Shown here: piece by piece, positions 27,523-39,589 of the stretch
Numbering within the stretch: position 1 is the stretch's first letter
Layout of the letters: every line of letters begins with the position of its first letter
Assembly (NCBI RefSeq): GCF_022788715.1
Contig: NZ_CP085167.1
Location: 2,105,001-2,169,000 of the forward strand
Length of the DNA: 64,000 nt
Direction of reading: 5' to 3'
Origin: Sulfitobacter sp. DSM 110093
GTDB taxonomy: Bacteria; Pseudomonadota; Alphaproteobacteria; Rhodobacterales; Rhodobacteraceae
Program-made: the position numbers and the translations under genes
The notes under the pieces: model-generated
Databases searched by the model: none
What the model was told of the DNA's origin: nothing
Seen by the model: only the letters and a program-made list of their open reading frames with translations

Positions 27523-27858
27523 TCAGCCGCCCTCGCCCGGTTTTTCCGAGAAGAGCTCCATTTTACCGTCTTTCCCATCCATTTCCTCTGCCTCGGGCAG
27601 CGGATCTTTCTTAGTGATGATGACAGGCCAAAGCTCGGAATATTTCCGGTTAAACTCCACCCACTTCTCCATATCCGGCTCAGTGTCAGGACGGATGGCA
27701 TCAGCGGGGCATTCCGGCTCGCATACACCGCAGTCGATGCATTCGTCGGGATGAATCACCAGCATGTTCTCGCCTTCATAGAAGCAATCCACCGGACATA
27801 CTTCGACGCAGTCGGTGTATTTGCAGGCGATGCAGGCGTCATTCACGATATAGGTCAT
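27523..27858 (-). CDS. fdxA: 7Fe ferredoxin (FdxA type)
   Basis: A 111-residue ferredoxin with one [3Fe-4S] and one [4Fe-4S] cluster. The N-terminal [22 protein letters not shown] and [18 protein letters not shown] carry the cluster cysteines in the order expected for Azotobacter-type 7Fe ferredoxins. The C-terminal extension ([17 protein letters not shown] and beyond) is also typical. It acts as a soluble low-potential electron carrier. Gene order with the S4 protein and the large helicase is conserved in Rhodobacteraceae; why they travel together is not known. Confidence 0.95.
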   Translation of the reverse strand: MTYIVNDACIACKYTDCVEVCPVDCFYEGENMLVIHPDECIDCGVCEPECPADAIRPDTEPDMEKWVEFNRKYSELWPVIITKKDPLPEAEEMDGKDGKMELFSEKPGEGG

Positions 27859-27910
27859 GCGGGAAACTCTGGCTGGGTGTATGGAGGACTAGCTAAACCG
27901 GGGCGCGGGA

Positions 27911-28294
27911 TCATTCAAGGTGGCGCGCCTTAGAAAGATCAAGCTGCCTGCGGTCACGCTTCGTCGGGCGGCCCTTTCCTTCAAAACCGGGATTTTCCGG
28001 CTGTCTGTCCTTCGTTTTCGGCTCTGGCGGGGACAGATCGGTATAAAGGGTCTGCGCTTCGGGCGCTGGACCGCGGCGTAGGCCGATTGCATCTATCTGT
28101 ATCACTCGAACGTGATCCCCTTGGGCAAAGGTTAACACATCGCCGGGGCCGACGTTGCTCGCGCGTTTCTGGGTGGGGGTGCCGTTGATCCGTACCGCGC
28201 CGCCCGCCACCTGGGCGGCAGCGAGCGAGCGGGTCTTAAAGAAGCGGGCGTGCCACAGCCATTTGTCGAGCCGTAGTTTCTCGCCCGCTGCCAC
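27911..28294 (-). CDS. S4 RNA-binding domain protein (Hsp15-like)
   Basis: A 127-residue basic protein. The S4 domain is at residues ~7-70 (LRLDKWLWHARFFKTRSLAAAQVAGGAVRING, split here by positions), followed by a disordered, Pro/Lys-rich tail. Hsp15-type proteins bind stalled 50S subunits that carry nascent peptidyl-tRNA. The GTG start directly abuts the stop codon of the upstream helicase gene (TAAGTG), indicating translational coupling. Confidence 0.9.
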   Translation of the reverse strand: MAAGEKLRLDKWLWHARFFKTRSLAAAQVAGGAVRINGTPTQKRASNVGPGDVLTFAQGDHVRVIQIDAIGLRRGPAPEAQTLYTDLSPPEPKTKDRQPENPGFEGKGRPTKRDRRQLDLSKARHLE

Positions 28295-31279
<2,985 letters not shown>

Positions 31280-31294
31280 CTGTCTATCCTTGAA

Positions 31295-31852
31295 TTAAAG
31301 CTCGCGCCCGATGCCGTCCCGGCGCAGCCCTTCAAGGGCCGACCGAGCGTCTTCGTGATGCGGGTTGAGGGCGAGCGCCCTGCGGTACAGCTCCGCCGCG
31401 CGGCCCAGATCTCCGAACTCCTGTAACATTACGGCAAGGCCGAAGATCGCGTTGTAATTGTCGGGGTTCAGCGCCAGCGTCCGTTCCAGATCATCCAGCG
31501 CGGGACCGTATAGGTCGGCCCCATAATAGGCCTGCGCCCGCGTGTGAAACCCTTCGGCAAAACCGGGCGCATGATCTGTCAGCGCGGTCAAATGCTCAAT
31601 CGCCAACCGGCTGTCGCCATTGGCCATCGCTTCGCGCCCTCGCGACAGCAGCAAATCCATCGCAGCCGAACCGGATCGCTGCCAGTGCGCTTCGATTTCA
31701 TGGGCGATTCTGGGGGCTTCGGCCGCCGGTGCCTCGCGCAGCTTTTGCATAAGCTCTGGCGGGGCCATTTCGGCCACGGCCATGCCCGCAAGCAACACAA
31801 AGCCACCAACTGCCGCAACGGTATGTTTGAGGTTGACGGGTATGATGCGCAT
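31295..31852 (-). CDS. Exported TPR-repeat protein
   Basis: A 185-residue protein with a signal peptide (HTVAAVGGFVLLAGMAVA) and at least three tetratricopeptide-like units, the clearest being AQAYYGADLYGPALDDLERTLALNPDNYNA and AVMLQEFGDLGRAAELYRRALALNPHHEDA. It is likely a periplasmic scaffold; the partner is unknown. ATG 31852 is preferred over a 54-base longer frame because the signal peptide begins there. It may be cotranscribed with the helicase downstream (15-base gap). Confidence 0.82.
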   Translation of the reverse strand: MRIIPVNLKHTVAAVGGFVLLAGMAVAEMAPPELMQKLREAPAAEAPRIAHEIEAHWQRSGSAAMDLLLSRGREAMANGDSRLAIEHLTALTDHAPGFAEGFHTRAQAYYGADLYGPALDDLERTLALNPDNYNAIFGLAVMLQEFGDLGRAAELYRRALALNPHHEDARSALEGLRRDGIGREL

Positions 31853-31926
31853 AACAAAACTGAATGTAACAGGCTGCCGCCGCAATTCCAGACGTAGCGG
31901 GGCCAAATGCCAAAAAAGGGCGAGCG

Positions 31927-32217
31927 ATGAGCGATATTGTGAACGAAGCGGTTGTGGTGCTGAACGAAAAGCTGGCCGGCAGCGATTTTGACGGCACGGC
32001 CAAGTTCGACATCGAAGGCGAAGGCGCCGTGATGATGGACGAGAACGGCGCCCGCGCCGCTGAGGAAGAGGCCGACGTGACGCTGAGCGCCGACGCGGAA
32101 ACCTTTCAGTCGATCCTCGAAGGCGACACCAACCCGACCTCCGCTTTCATGACCGGCAAGCTCAAGATCGACGGCGACATGGGCATGGCGATGAAGCTCG
32201 CCGCTGTGCTCGGCTGA
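31927..32217 (+). CDS. SCP2 sterol-binding domain protein
   Basis: A 96-residue small protein matching the SCP2 lipid-binding fold: FDGTAKFDIEGEGAVMMDE, ADVTLSADAETFQSILEGDTNPTSAFMTGKLKIDGDMGMAMKLAAVL (read in parts). The last segment is the family's most conserved stretch. It probably binds a fatty acyl or other lipid. The TGA stop overlaps the ATG of the next gene (TGATG), so it is coupled to the lysophospholipase-like hydrolase, a sensible pairing for lipid handling. Confidence 0.9.
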   Translation: MSDIVNEAVVVLNEKLAGSDFDGTAKFDIEGEGAVMMDENGARAAEEEADVTLSADAETFQSILEGDTNPTSAFMTGKLKIDGDMGMAMKLAAVLG

Positions 32218-33164
32218 TGCAGCTGGACCCGGCCCCGCTTTTCACCGATATCGCCCCCGGCCCCGAGGGGGGCCAAGCCCATTGGGCCGAGACATCGGAT
32301 GGCAAGCGGATCAGGCTGGGTCATTGGCCCTGCGCCGGGGCGCGCGGCACGGTGCTGCTGTTCCCCGGGCGGACCGAATACATTGAAAAATATGGTCTTT
32401 GCGCCGCCGAACTCGCGCGGCGCGGCCTTGCCACTATGGCGATTGACTGGCGCGGTCAGGGGTTGTCCGATCGCATGCTGCCGGATGCCCGCGTGGGTCA
32501 TGTTGATGCTTTTGGCGACTATCAAAAAGACGTGTCGACCATGCTGCGCGCGGCGCGCAGCCTCAACCTACCGCGCCCCTATTTCCTGCTGGCGCATTCC
32601 ATGGGTGGCTGCATCGGCCTGCGCGCCGTGATGGAAGGGCTGCCGGTCCAAGCCGCTGCCTTTACCGGACCAATGTGGGGCATCTATGTCGCCCCGCAGT
32701 TGCGCGCCTTGGCGTGGTCCTTGGCGCAATTTATGCCCCGCGTTGGCCAAGGTCATCGCCTCCCGCCCGGCACCAAGATCGAAGCCTACCCCGCCAATGC
32801 GCCTTTCGAAGACAACTTGCTGACAACCGATCCGCAGATGTTCGAGATGATGCGCGACCAACTGGCAGCGCATCCAGAGCTAAGCCTTGGCGGCCCAAGC
32901 TTTGTCTGGCTTCGCGAGGCACTGGCCGAGACCAAGCATCTTGCGGGCCGCGCTGCGCCGCCCCTGCCCTGCGTGACCTTCCTTGGCAGCAATGAACGCA
33001 TCGTTGCCACCAACCGCGTGCATCAACGCATGGCCGGTTGGAAGGGCGGACGGCTTCAGATTATCGCAGGCGGCGAACACGAAGTACTGTTGGAAAAGCC
33101 AGAGTTGCGTAGCGCGATTTTCGACGGGCTGGAGAAGCTTTTCCTAGGCAGTGTAACAAGCTAG
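32217..33164 (+). CDS. Alpha/beta hydrolase (lysophospholipase L2/monoacylglycerol lipase-like)
   Basis: A 315-residue serine hydrolase. Nucleophile S128 sits in LLAHSMGGCIGLRA; the oxyanion region is LLFPGRTEYIEKYG and the charge-relay histidine is near the end in IAGGEHEVLLE. The DWRGQGLSDR motif and overall order match PldB-type lysophospholipases and monoacylglycerol lipases. There is no signal peptide. It is translationally coupled to the SCP2 protein upstream. Confidence 0.9.
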   Translation: MQLDPAPLFTDIAPGPEGGQAHWAETSDGKRIRLGHWPCAGARGTVLLFPGRTEYIEKYGLCAAELARRGLATMAIDWRGQGLSDRMLPDARVGHVDAFGDYQKDVSTMLRAARSLNLPRPYFLLAHSMGGCIGLRAVMEGLPVQAAAFTGPMWGIYVAPQLRALAWSLAQFMPRVGQGHRLPPGTKIEAYPANAPFEDNLLTTDPQMFEMMRDQLAAHPELSLGGPSFVWLREALAETKHLAGRAAPPLPCVTFLGSNERIVATNRVHQRMAGWKGGRLQIIAGGEHEVLLEKPELRSAIFDGLEKLFLGSVTS

Positions 33165-33220
33165 CCCCGCCCAGCGTCATTTTCCTGTGCAATTGCCCTA
33201 GGCCGCCTAGATTGCCTAAG

Positions 33221-34225
33221 ATGACACGCGAACCAGTTCTCACCTTCACCGAAAACGGCATATATTGTGCCGCTGGTGACTTTTATATCGACCCTTGGCG
33301 CCCGGTCGCACGGGCGCTGATCACCCATGGCCACGCCGACCATGCCCGCGACGGGATGGGCAGCTACCTTGCCACAAATGCGGCCCTGCCCGTCATGCGC
33401 CACCGTCTGGGAGAGATCGCGGCAGAGGGGATTGCCTATGGCGAGCAGCGGCAGATTGGCGGAGCGACGGTATCGTTTCATCCCGCAGGCCATGTGCCGG
33501 GCAGCGCCCAGATTAGGGTCGAGGTCGCAGGCGAGGTCTGGGTTGCCTCGGGTGATTACAAGGTCATCGACGATGGCATGTCCGAACCTTTCGAGCCGGT
33601 CAAATGCCACCATTTCATCACAGAAAGCACCTTTGGCCTACCGGTCTTTCGCTGGGCCCCGCAGGCAGATGTGGCGGCCGACCTCAACGCATGGTGGGCT
33701 GGATGCGCGGCAGAGGGCAATACGGCGTTCCTCGGAGCTTATTCGTTGGGCAAGGCTCAGCGATTGCTGTCGATGCTGGACCCCGATATCGGGCCGATCC
33801 TGACCCATACGGCAGTTGAGAACACCAACGCCGTGCTGCGCGGTCAAGGCATCACCTTGCCCGACACAACGCTGGTCACGCCTGAGCTTGCCCCCAAAGA
33901 ACATTCCGGTGCGCTGGTAATGGCCCCGCCGTCGGCGCTTGGCAGTCAGTGGGCCCGCCGATTTGGCGCGCAAGAAAGTGCCTTTGCCTCTGGCTGGATG
34001 GCGCTGCGTGGGGTGCGACGGCGGCGGGCGGGCGACCGTGGTTTTGTTATCTCAGATCATGCCGATTGGGACGGTCTGCTTTGGGCAATACGTCAAACAG
34101 AAGCCGAAAACATATATGTTACACATGGTTACACGGATATCTTCACCCGATACCTTAACGATCAAGGCTGGAATGCGCAAGTCGTGCCGACCCAGTTCGA
34201 CAGCGACGGGGGCGACAGCGAATGA
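33221..34225 (+). CDS. Ligase-associated DNA exonuclease (metallo-beta-lactamase fold)
   Basis: A 334-residue MBL/beta-CASP-type nuclease. The metal-binding motif H36-x-H38-x-D40-H41 is in ALITHGHADHARDG; later metal ligands are in HPAGHVPGSAQ, VASGDYKVIDDG and FVISDHADWDG, and VTHGYTD closes the domain. Proteins of this type are encoded next to an ATP-dependent DNA ligase and act in DNA repair, resembling SNM1/Artemis nucleases. ATG 33221 is used rather than an upstream TTG. The stop overlaps the ligase start by four bases (ATGA). Confidence 0.93.
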   Translation: MTREPVLTFTENGIYCAAGDFYIDPWRPVARALITHGHADHARDGMGSYLATNAALPVMRHRLGEIAAEGIAYGEQRQIGGATVSFHPAGHVPGSAQIRVEVAGEVWVASGDYKVIDDGMSEPFEPVKCHHFITESTFGLPVFRWAPQADVAADLNAWWAGCAAEGNTAFLGAYSLGKAQRLLSMLDPDIGPILTHTAVENTNAVLRGQGITLPDTTLVTPELAPKEHSGALVMAPPSALGSQWARRFGAQESAFASGWMALRGVRRRRAGDRGFVISDHADWDGLLWAIRQTEAENIYVTHGYTDIFTRYLNDQGWNAQVVPTQFDSDGGDSE

Positions 34226-35820
34226 AGGATTTTGCAGCTCTCTTCAACGCCATTGACCAGACCACCAAAACCACGATCAAGGTCGCAGCCTTGGCAGAGT
34301 ATTTCACCACAGCAGAAGAGACCGACCGCCTTTGGACCGTCGCGCTTTTCTCTGGCCGCCGCCCCAAACGTGCGGTGACCACCACCCGCCTACGCGAATG
34401 GGCGTCCGAGGCCTCTGGCGTGCCACTTTGGCTGTTCGAAGACAGCTACGCCATCGTCGGCGATCTTGCCGAGACCATCGCGCTGGTCTTGCCGCCCGTC
34501 GACAGCGAAGACACAAGCACGCTCTCATCATGGATTAACGCCCTGCGCGAATTGAAAGATAAGGATGACGCCACCCGCAAGGCGTTCGTTCTATCCGCAT
34601 GGCAGCAGTTGGGCGGCACTGAACGGTTCCTGTTTAACAAGCTTATCACCGGCGGATTTCGCATTGGCATCAGCCAAAAGCTGATGACCCGCTCCCTTGC
34701 CCGTGCCACCGGACGGCCCGAGCCGGAGATGGCGCATCGCTTGATGGGCAACTGGCACCCGGACGATGTGACATGGCACAGTCTGATTGAAGCCGAAAAC
34801 GCCAGCGCCGACGCTTCGCGGCCCTACCCCTTCTACCTCGCCTATGCGTTGGAGGATGGGCCAGAGGCGCTTGGCGATCCGTCCGATTGGCGGGCGGAAT
34901 GGAAATGGGACGGCATCCGCGGGCAATTGATCCTGCGCGACGGCGATTACTTCGTCTGGTCGCGCGGCGAAGAACTGATGACCGACCGTTTCCCCGAACT
35001 GGCCCGCGCGGCGGATCATATGCCGCCCGGCACGGTGCTGGACGGAGAATTACTGGTCTGGCAACCGGGGGCCGACTTCCCCTCCTCCTTCAATGCTTTG
35101 CAAGCTAGGATCGGGCGCAAGACCGTGCCAAAAAAGCTGCTAAAAGAAGCGCCCGTCGTGTTGCACGCCTATGATTTGCTGGAATGGCAGGGCGAAGACA
35201 TCCGCCACCGCCCCTTTTCCGAGCGCCGCGCTCTGCTGGAAGAGGCCAGCGCCAATTTGCCCTCAGACGCCCCGATCCGCCTCTCGCCGCAGCACCAGTT
35301 CAACGACTGGGCCGAATTGGCCGCTCTGCGCGATACGGCGCGTGAAGCGCAGGCCGAAGGCTTGATGTTGAAACGCGCCGACAGCCCCTACCTGTCGGGC
35401 CGCAAAAAGGGCGACTGGTGGAAATGGAAGCTGGACCCGCTGACCATCGACGCGGTGATGATCTATGCGCAATCGGGCTCTGGCCGCCGCGCGAACCTTT
35501 TTACAGACTTCACCTTTGCGGTTTGGAATGGCAACGATCTAGTGCCCTTCACCAAAGCCTATTCCGGCCTCACAGATGCCGAATTCCGTTCGATCACCGC
35601 ATGGGTGCGTAAAAACACGCTGCAACGGTTCGGCCCTGTGCGGCAAGTGACTCCGCATCATGTGTTTGAGATTGCTTTTGAAGGCATCCAACCCAGCCCG
35701 CGCCACAAATCCGGCGTCGCCCTGCGATTTCCGCGCATGTTGCGCTGGCGCAAGGACAAGCCATTGCCAGAGGCCAACACCCTCGACGATCTGAAAGAAA
35801 TGCTGCGCATCTACGGATAG
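34222..35820 (+). CDS. ATP-dependent DNA ligase (LigC-like, repair associated)
   Basis: A 532-residue ATP-dependent DNA ligase of the type named for cisplatin damage response. The N-terminal DNA-binding domain (residues ~1-190) precedes the adenylation domain. The AMP-accepting lysine is K228 in EWKWDGIRGQL; further motifs are DGELLVW, EGLMLKRADSPYLSGRKKGDWWKWK and a C-terminal OB-fold with SGVALRFPRMLRWR. It is coupled to the exonuclease in front. The helicase and PdeM phosphoesterase that often complete this cluster are not present downstream. Confidence 0.95.
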   Translation: MKDFAALFNAIDQTTKTTIKVAALAEYFTTAEETDRLWTVALFSGRRPKRAVTTTRLREWASEASGVPLWLFEDSYAIVGDLAETIALVLPPVDSEDTSTLSSWINALRELKDKDDATRKAFVLSAWQQLGGTERFLFNKLITGGFRIGISQKLMTRSLARATGRPEPEMAHRLMGNWHPDDVTWHSLIEAENASADASRPYPFYLAYALEDGPEALGDPSDWRAEWKWDGIRGQLILRDGDYFVWSRGEELMTDRFPELARAADHMPPGTVLDGELLVWQPGADFPSSFNALQARIGRKTVPKKLLKEAPVVLHAYDLLEWQGEDIRHRPFSERRALLEEASANLPSDAPIRLSPQHQFNDWAELAALRDTAREAQAEGLMLKRADSPYLSGRKKGDWWKWKLDPLTIDAVMIYAQSGSGRRANLFTDFTFAVWNGNDLVPFTKAYSGLTDAEFRSITAWVRKNTLQRFGPVRQVTPHHVFEIAFEGIQPSPRHKSGVALRFPRMLRWRKDKPLPEANTLDDLKEMLRIYG

Positions 35821-35876
35821 GTTGTTCCGGCCCGCCCGGAGGCATAGATGTGACAAAACGCAAATGAGGTACACCG

Positions 35877-37694
35877 ATGTTTCAGCTTCCCTTCCCGCTT
35901 CACGATGCCAACGCCAGTGCCGGGGGCAAAGACCTCGGCGATCTGCCGGAATGGGATCTGAGCGACCTTTACACCGCCGAGGATGCGCCTGAACTCAAAC
36001 GCGATCTCGATTGGCTGGAAGAAGCTTGTGCAAGCTTTGCCACCGACTACGAAGGCAACCTGGCCGGGCTAGACGCCAAAGGGCTGCTGGACTGTGTGCT
36101 GCGCAACGAAAAGATCAATCAGGTCGCCGGGCGCATCATGTCCTACGCGGGGCTGCGCTATTACCAGCAAACCACGGACTCGGGCCGCGCCAAGTTCATG
36201 TCCGACATGCAGGAAAAGATCACAGACTATACCACTCCGCTGGTGTTCTTTACGTTGGAGCTGAACAAACTGCCGGATGCGCATCTCGCCGATCTGCTGA
36301 ACCAAGACCCCGATCTCGCGCGCTATAAGCCCGTTTTCGACCGCATTCGCGCGATGAAACCTTACCAACTGTCCGATGAGATGGAAAAATTCCTTCACGA
36401 TCTGGGCGTCGTCGGCGACGCTTGGGAGCGGATGTTCGACGAAACCATCGCAGGGCTGGAATTTGAGGTCGACGGCGAGACGCTTACCATCGAAGGCACG
36501 CTGAACCTGCTGACCGATCCCGACCGCGCCAAGCGCGAAGCCGGTGCACGCGAACTGGCCGAGGTGTTGGGCAACAACATCCGCACCTTCGCCCGTGTGC
36601 ACAACACGCAGGTGAAAGAGAAAGAGGTGCTGGATCGCTGGCGCGGGATGGAGACACCGCAAACGGGTCGCCACCTGAGCAACCATGTTGAGCCAGAAGT
36701 CGTAGAAGCATTGCGCAATGCGGTTGTTGAGGCCTACCCAAAGCTGAGCCACCGTTACTATGAGTTGAAGCGTAAATGGCTGGGGCTGGACGTCATGCAG
36801 GTCTGGGACCGCAACGCGCCACTGCCGATGGAAGACCCCAAGATTGTCGATTGGGCGCAGGCCGAGGACACCGTGATGGAGGCCTATTCCGCATTTGATC
36901 CGCGTATGGGCGATATTGCGAAGCCATTCTTCACCAAAGGCTGGATTGACGCGGGCGTCAAACCGGGCAAGGCACCCGGCGCTTTCGCGCATCCGACGGT
37001 GACCAACGTCCACCCCTATGTGATGCTGAATTACTTAGGCAAACCGCGCGACGTGATGACGCTTGCGCATGAGTTGGGCCACGGCGTGCATCAAGTTCTG
37101 GCCGCTGATCAGGGCGAGATGCTGTCATCCACGCCGTTGACCTTGGCCGAAACGGCCTCTGTCTTTGGTGAGATGCTGACCTTCCGCAAGATGCTAGACA
37201 AAGCCAAAACCCAAGCGGAACGCAAAGTGCTGCTGGCGGGCAAGGTTGAGGACATGATCAACACGGTCGTGCGCCAAATCGCCTTTTACGACTTTGAATG
37301 CAAATTGCACGAGGCGCGTCGTAGCGGAGAGCTTACCCCCGACGACATCAATGCCCTGTGGATGTCCGTTCAGGCCGAGAGCCTTGGGCCAGCATTCGAA
37401 TATATGGAGGGGTATGAGACCTTTTGGGCCTATATCCCGCATTTCGTGCACTCGCCTTTCTACGTCTACGCCTATGCCTTTGGGGACGGGCTGGTGAACG
37501 CGCTTTATGCGGTCTACGCAGAGGGTGAAGAAGGCTTTGAAGACAAATACTTCGACATGCTCAAGGCAGGCGGATCGAAGCACCACAAAGAGCTTCTGGC
37601 CCCCTTCGGACTTGATGCATCTGACCCGGCATTCTGGGACAAGGGGCTTTCGATGATCTCTGACATGATTGATGAGCTTGAAGCGATGGAGTAA
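35877..37694 (+). CDS. pepF: M3 family oligoendopeptidase F
   Basis: A 605-residue zinc metallopeptidase that trims peptides of about 5-20 residues in the cytoplasm. The zinc motif H398-E-L-G-H402 is in VMTLAHELGHGVHQ, with the third ligand glutamate in LAETASVFGEMLTF about 26 residues later. The N-terminal DLPEWDLSDLY opening and the C-terminal FAYIPHFVHSPFYVYAYAFG-like stretch (here FWAYIPHFVHSPFYVYAYAF) are family signatures. The length is normal. It starts 56 bases after the ligase stop and is followed by a strong terminator. Confidence 0.95.
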   Translation: MFQLPFPLHDANASAGGKDLGDLPEWDLSDLYTAEDAPELKRDLDWLEEACASFATDYEGNLAGLDAKGLLDCVLRNEKINQVAGRIMSYAGLRYYQQTTDSGRAKFMSDMQEKITDYTTPLVFFTLELNKLPDAHLADLLNQDPDLARYKPVFDRIRAMKPYQLSDEMEKFLHDLGVVGDAWERMFDETIAGLEFEVDGETLTIEGTLNLLTDPDRAKREAGARELAEVLGNNIRTFARVHNTQVKEKEVLDRWRGMETPQTGRHLSNHVEPEVVEALRNAVVEAYPKLSHRYYELKRKWLGLDVMQVWDRNAPLPMEDPKIVDWAQAEDTVMEAYSAFDPRMGDIAKPFFTKGWIDAGVKPGKAPGAFAHPTVTNVHPYVMLNYLGKPRDVMTLAHELGHGVHQVLAADQGEMLSSTPLTLAETASVFGEMLTFRKMLDKAKTQAERKVLLAGKVEDMINTVVRQIAFYDFECKLHEARRSGELTPDDINALWMSVQAESLGPAFEYMEGYETFWAYIPHFVHSPFYVYAYAFGDGLVNALYAVYAEGEEGFEDKYFDMLKAGGSKHHKELLAPFGLDASDPAFWDKGLSMISDMIDELEAME

Positions 37695-37717
37695 CGCCAA
37701 GCCTGCGTTATCGTTGC

Positions 37718-37747
37718 AAGAGGGCCGTCTAAGCGGCCCTCTTCACC
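37718..37747 (+). terminator. Terminator after pepF
   Basis: A perfect stem AAGAGGGCCG/CGGCCCTCTT with a six-base loop lies 24 bases after the stop; it may also serve the convergent DksA-type gene. Confidence 0.8.
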
Positions 37748-37781
37748 CGCAAGCGCCCTATCTGCTGCGCTTAGCCTGTCC

Positions 37782-38051
37782 TCACTTCAGCTGACTATCT
37801 TTCGAGCCGCGTCGGTTAATCCCGCCGCGCATCTGCTGCTGGCCATCGCGCTCGCGTACGCAGTCGATACACAGCTTCACCCCGGGCAACGCAATGCGAC
37901 GCGCTTCGGGGATCGGTTCTTCGCATTCGGCACAATGGGTCAGGCTTTCGCCCACCTGCGCGCGCCGCGCCTTCATCCGCGCCAACTCGTCTGAGATTGA
38001 CGCCTCAATTTGTTCACTTACCGCGCCATCGCGCGCCCATCCGCCAGCCAT
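37782..38051 (-). CDS. DksA/TraR family C4 zinc-finger protein
   Basis: An 89-residue short DksA/TraR-type protein. A helical N-terminus (SISDELARMKARRAQVGESL) precedes a zinc finger with C40, C43, C61 and C64 (HCAECEEPIPEARR ... CIDCVRE). Short TraR-like members act on RNA polymerase through its secondary channel. The coiled-coil tip acidic pair of full-length DksA is not obvious, so activity may differ. It stands alone. Confidence 0.9.
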   Translation of the reverse strand: MAGGWARDGAVSEQIEASISDELARMKARRAQVGESLTHCAECEEPIPEARRIALPGVKLCIDCVRERDGQQQMRGGINRRGSKDSQLK

Positions 38052-38296
38052 GTCACGCCCTCCTATCGGGGAATTTGTCGGTTGATCGTCATTGATATGG
38101 ATCCAGCGCCCGTCGCGTCACGCATTTATTTACGCCAAACGCAAAGCTCGCCCGCTGCTATTTCAAGAGATGGGGCGGCCCCTCCGCACTATCAAGATCA
38201 TCCTCGCCGGGCTGCGCGCGGTGGTTTGCTGGCGGTCAACGGACATTCTTAACTTTGCGCCAGTCAGCATCTTCTCTCAGATGACCCTACCCCCAT

Positions 38297-38323
38297 AAAA
38301 AAAGCACCCCCAAATGGGGGTGC
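38297..38323 (-). terminator. Terminator after the 128-residue orphan gene
   Basis: On the minus strand GCACCCCCATTTGGGGGTGC is followed by seven Ts, 25 bases beyond the stop. Confidence 0.85.
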
Positions 38324-38347
38324 AGTCGCTAGGCATGGGGCGTTGCG

Positions 38348-38734
38348 TTAAGCAGCACGCAGGGTGATATCTCCTCTGTTGAGACGGTCGAAAAGGACGG
38401 ATAGGTTAACGGCGCTTTGGATCAGCCTTTGGCGCAGGTCTCTGCGCTGGCCGCTACCACCCAATGACACGCTTGCCCGAAGGCAGACGGTGCGGGGCGG
38501 CTCGGACGGATGGCGCATGTAGGTCACTTCGACCATCGCCTCGACCCTACCGAAATCGCGAGCGTAATGAACCTTGCGAAAACGTGCCTCAGAAACGGTA
38601 TAACGTACTGGGGGTTCACTGGGAGTATGGAAAACGTTAACGGGATCAAAGCTGCGTCTGCGCCGGATAATGTCACCTGCGGTAAGGTGCATGATGGGGA
38701 CAGATGAATCTTGTACGGTGGGGCGGTTGTGCAT
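38348..38734 (-). CDS. Orphan 128-residue protein of unknown function
   Basis: A basic soluble protein with no family I recognise. A disordered N-terminus is followed by a likely beta-strand section (PVRYTVSEARFRKVHYARDFGRVEAMVEVTY) and a C-terminal amphipathic helix (QRRDLRQRLIQSAVNLSVLFDRLNRG). The phrase SEPP occurs twice (HTPSEPPVRY and RHPSEPPRTV). ATG 38734 follows AAGGATCAGAC and is preferred over an upstream ATG. It has its own strong terminator. A TGTATACA palindrome lies about 90 bases before its start, identical over 12 bases to one before the nearby GntR gene, which suggests shared control. Confidence 0.6.
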   Translation of the reverse strand: MHNRPTVQDSSVPIMHLTAGDIIRRRRSFDPVNVFHTPSEPPVRYTVSEARFRKVHYARDFGRVEAMVEVTYMRHPSEPPRTVCLRASVSLGGSGQRRDLRQRLIQSAVNLSVLFDRLNRGDITLRAA

Positions 38735-38821
38735 GTCTGATCCTTCTCTCAAGCGTCGTTTGTTATATCTTCCCTTCTTATGAGCAGTCGCTTTGCCTCA
38801 ATGGAACCAAGGCCCCCCAAG

Positions 38822-38831
38822 ATGTATACAT
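38822..38831. promoter_or_regulatory. Predicted GntR operator, copy 1 (ATGTATACAT)
   Basis: The perfect palindrome ATGTATACAT lies upstream of the 128-residue orphan gene. TGTATACATGTT at 38823-38834 is repeated exactly at 39536-39547. TGTATACA-type sites are common for FCD-class GntR regulators. Confidence 0.5.
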
Positions 38832-38939
38832 GTTGTCGAGCCCAATTAAGGCAAGAATAAGGCGACAATTGGCCGAGAATGTGGCAATAGCATAGTTTTT
38901 CGATTTTCTGCGCTGAAACCTATGCAAATAAACGTTTTA

Positions 38940-39497
38940 CTAACCTTTTTCCTGCTCAAGCAGCCAGCCTTCCTGAAGCTGATTCTCGATTGCCTCAGAG
39001 AAGTGTTTTCGAACCAAGGCGATAGCTTTAGCAGCGGGAAGGCCAGCTCCCATCAACAACCATGCCGCAACAAGCCCGCTGCGCCCTGCCCCATATTGGC
39101 AAGACAGTGCAACGGTCTCTCCCGCATCCAGCGCACGCTCAAATCGGGTTCTGTGGTCGGGCCATTCACGTAGGAATGCATCCCCCGGAACGTGAAAATC
39201 TATGATTGCTGAAAAATATACATGCAGTCCAACCCGCTGAGATATAACCTTAATTAATTGAAAAGCACCCTCTGGCAGCTCTGCTTCTTCCGTTAAGACA
39301 AGCAATTGTCTGGCGCCTACATTGCGCAGTCCTTCGAGGGTTTCCGTCATCTGTTGCGGGTCGAGATAAGGCGTGCCACCCACCTCTGTTAGGAGCCCGG
39401 GAAAACCGGTCATCGCCAAGTACCCGCCCCGCGGGGTTGGGATGACAGCGCGGATTGAGGTGCCTTCAGCATCAAAACGAGGAGTATCTATTGGCAT
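38940..39497 (-). CDS. Protein tyrosine phosphatase-like protein
   Basis: A 185-residue cytoplasmic protein with a cysteine phosphatase signature: C133-Q-Y-G-A-G-R139-S in VALSCQYGAGRSGLVAAWLL. A possible general acid lies in IIDFHVPGDAF (D100 or D106). The fold is of the dual-specificity/cyclin-phosphatase type; the substrate could be a phosphoprotein or a small phosphate ester. The gene lies between the orphan gene and the divergent GntR regulator; the second TGTATACA palindrome is in the divergent promoter region only 40 bases before its start. The region is more AT-rich than its surroundings. Confidence 0.8.
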   Translation of the reverse strand: MPIDTPRFDAEGTSIRAVIPTPRGGYLAMTGFPGLLTEVGGTPYLDPQQMTETLEGLRNVGARQLLVLTEEAELPEGAFQLIKVISQRVGLHVYFSAIIDFHVPGDAFLREWPDHRTRFERALDAGETVALSCQYGAGRSGLVAAWLLMGAGLPAAKAIALVRKHFSEAIENQLQEGWLLEQEKG

Positions 39498-39535
39498 AGT
39501 GACATCCGAATAAGTTGAATATTTGTATCAATACC

Positions 39536-39547
39536 TGTATACATGTT
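39536..39547. promoter_or_regulatory. Predicted GntR operator, copy 2
   Basis: TGTATACATGTT, identical to 38823-38834, lies between the divergent phosphatase-like and gntR starts (43 bases before the gntR start). A related half-site GTATCAATAC begins at 39525. Confidence 0.5.
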
Positions 39548-39589
39548 AATTAAGCAAGAACGCGATTAAACCCGAGACGTGAGGCGAAG

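Noticed and set aside
38052..38296. Small plus-strand frame of about 68 codons between the DksA-type gene and the terminator
   Set aside because: No ribosome site, no plausible domain, and only a weak start codon; more likely non-coding.
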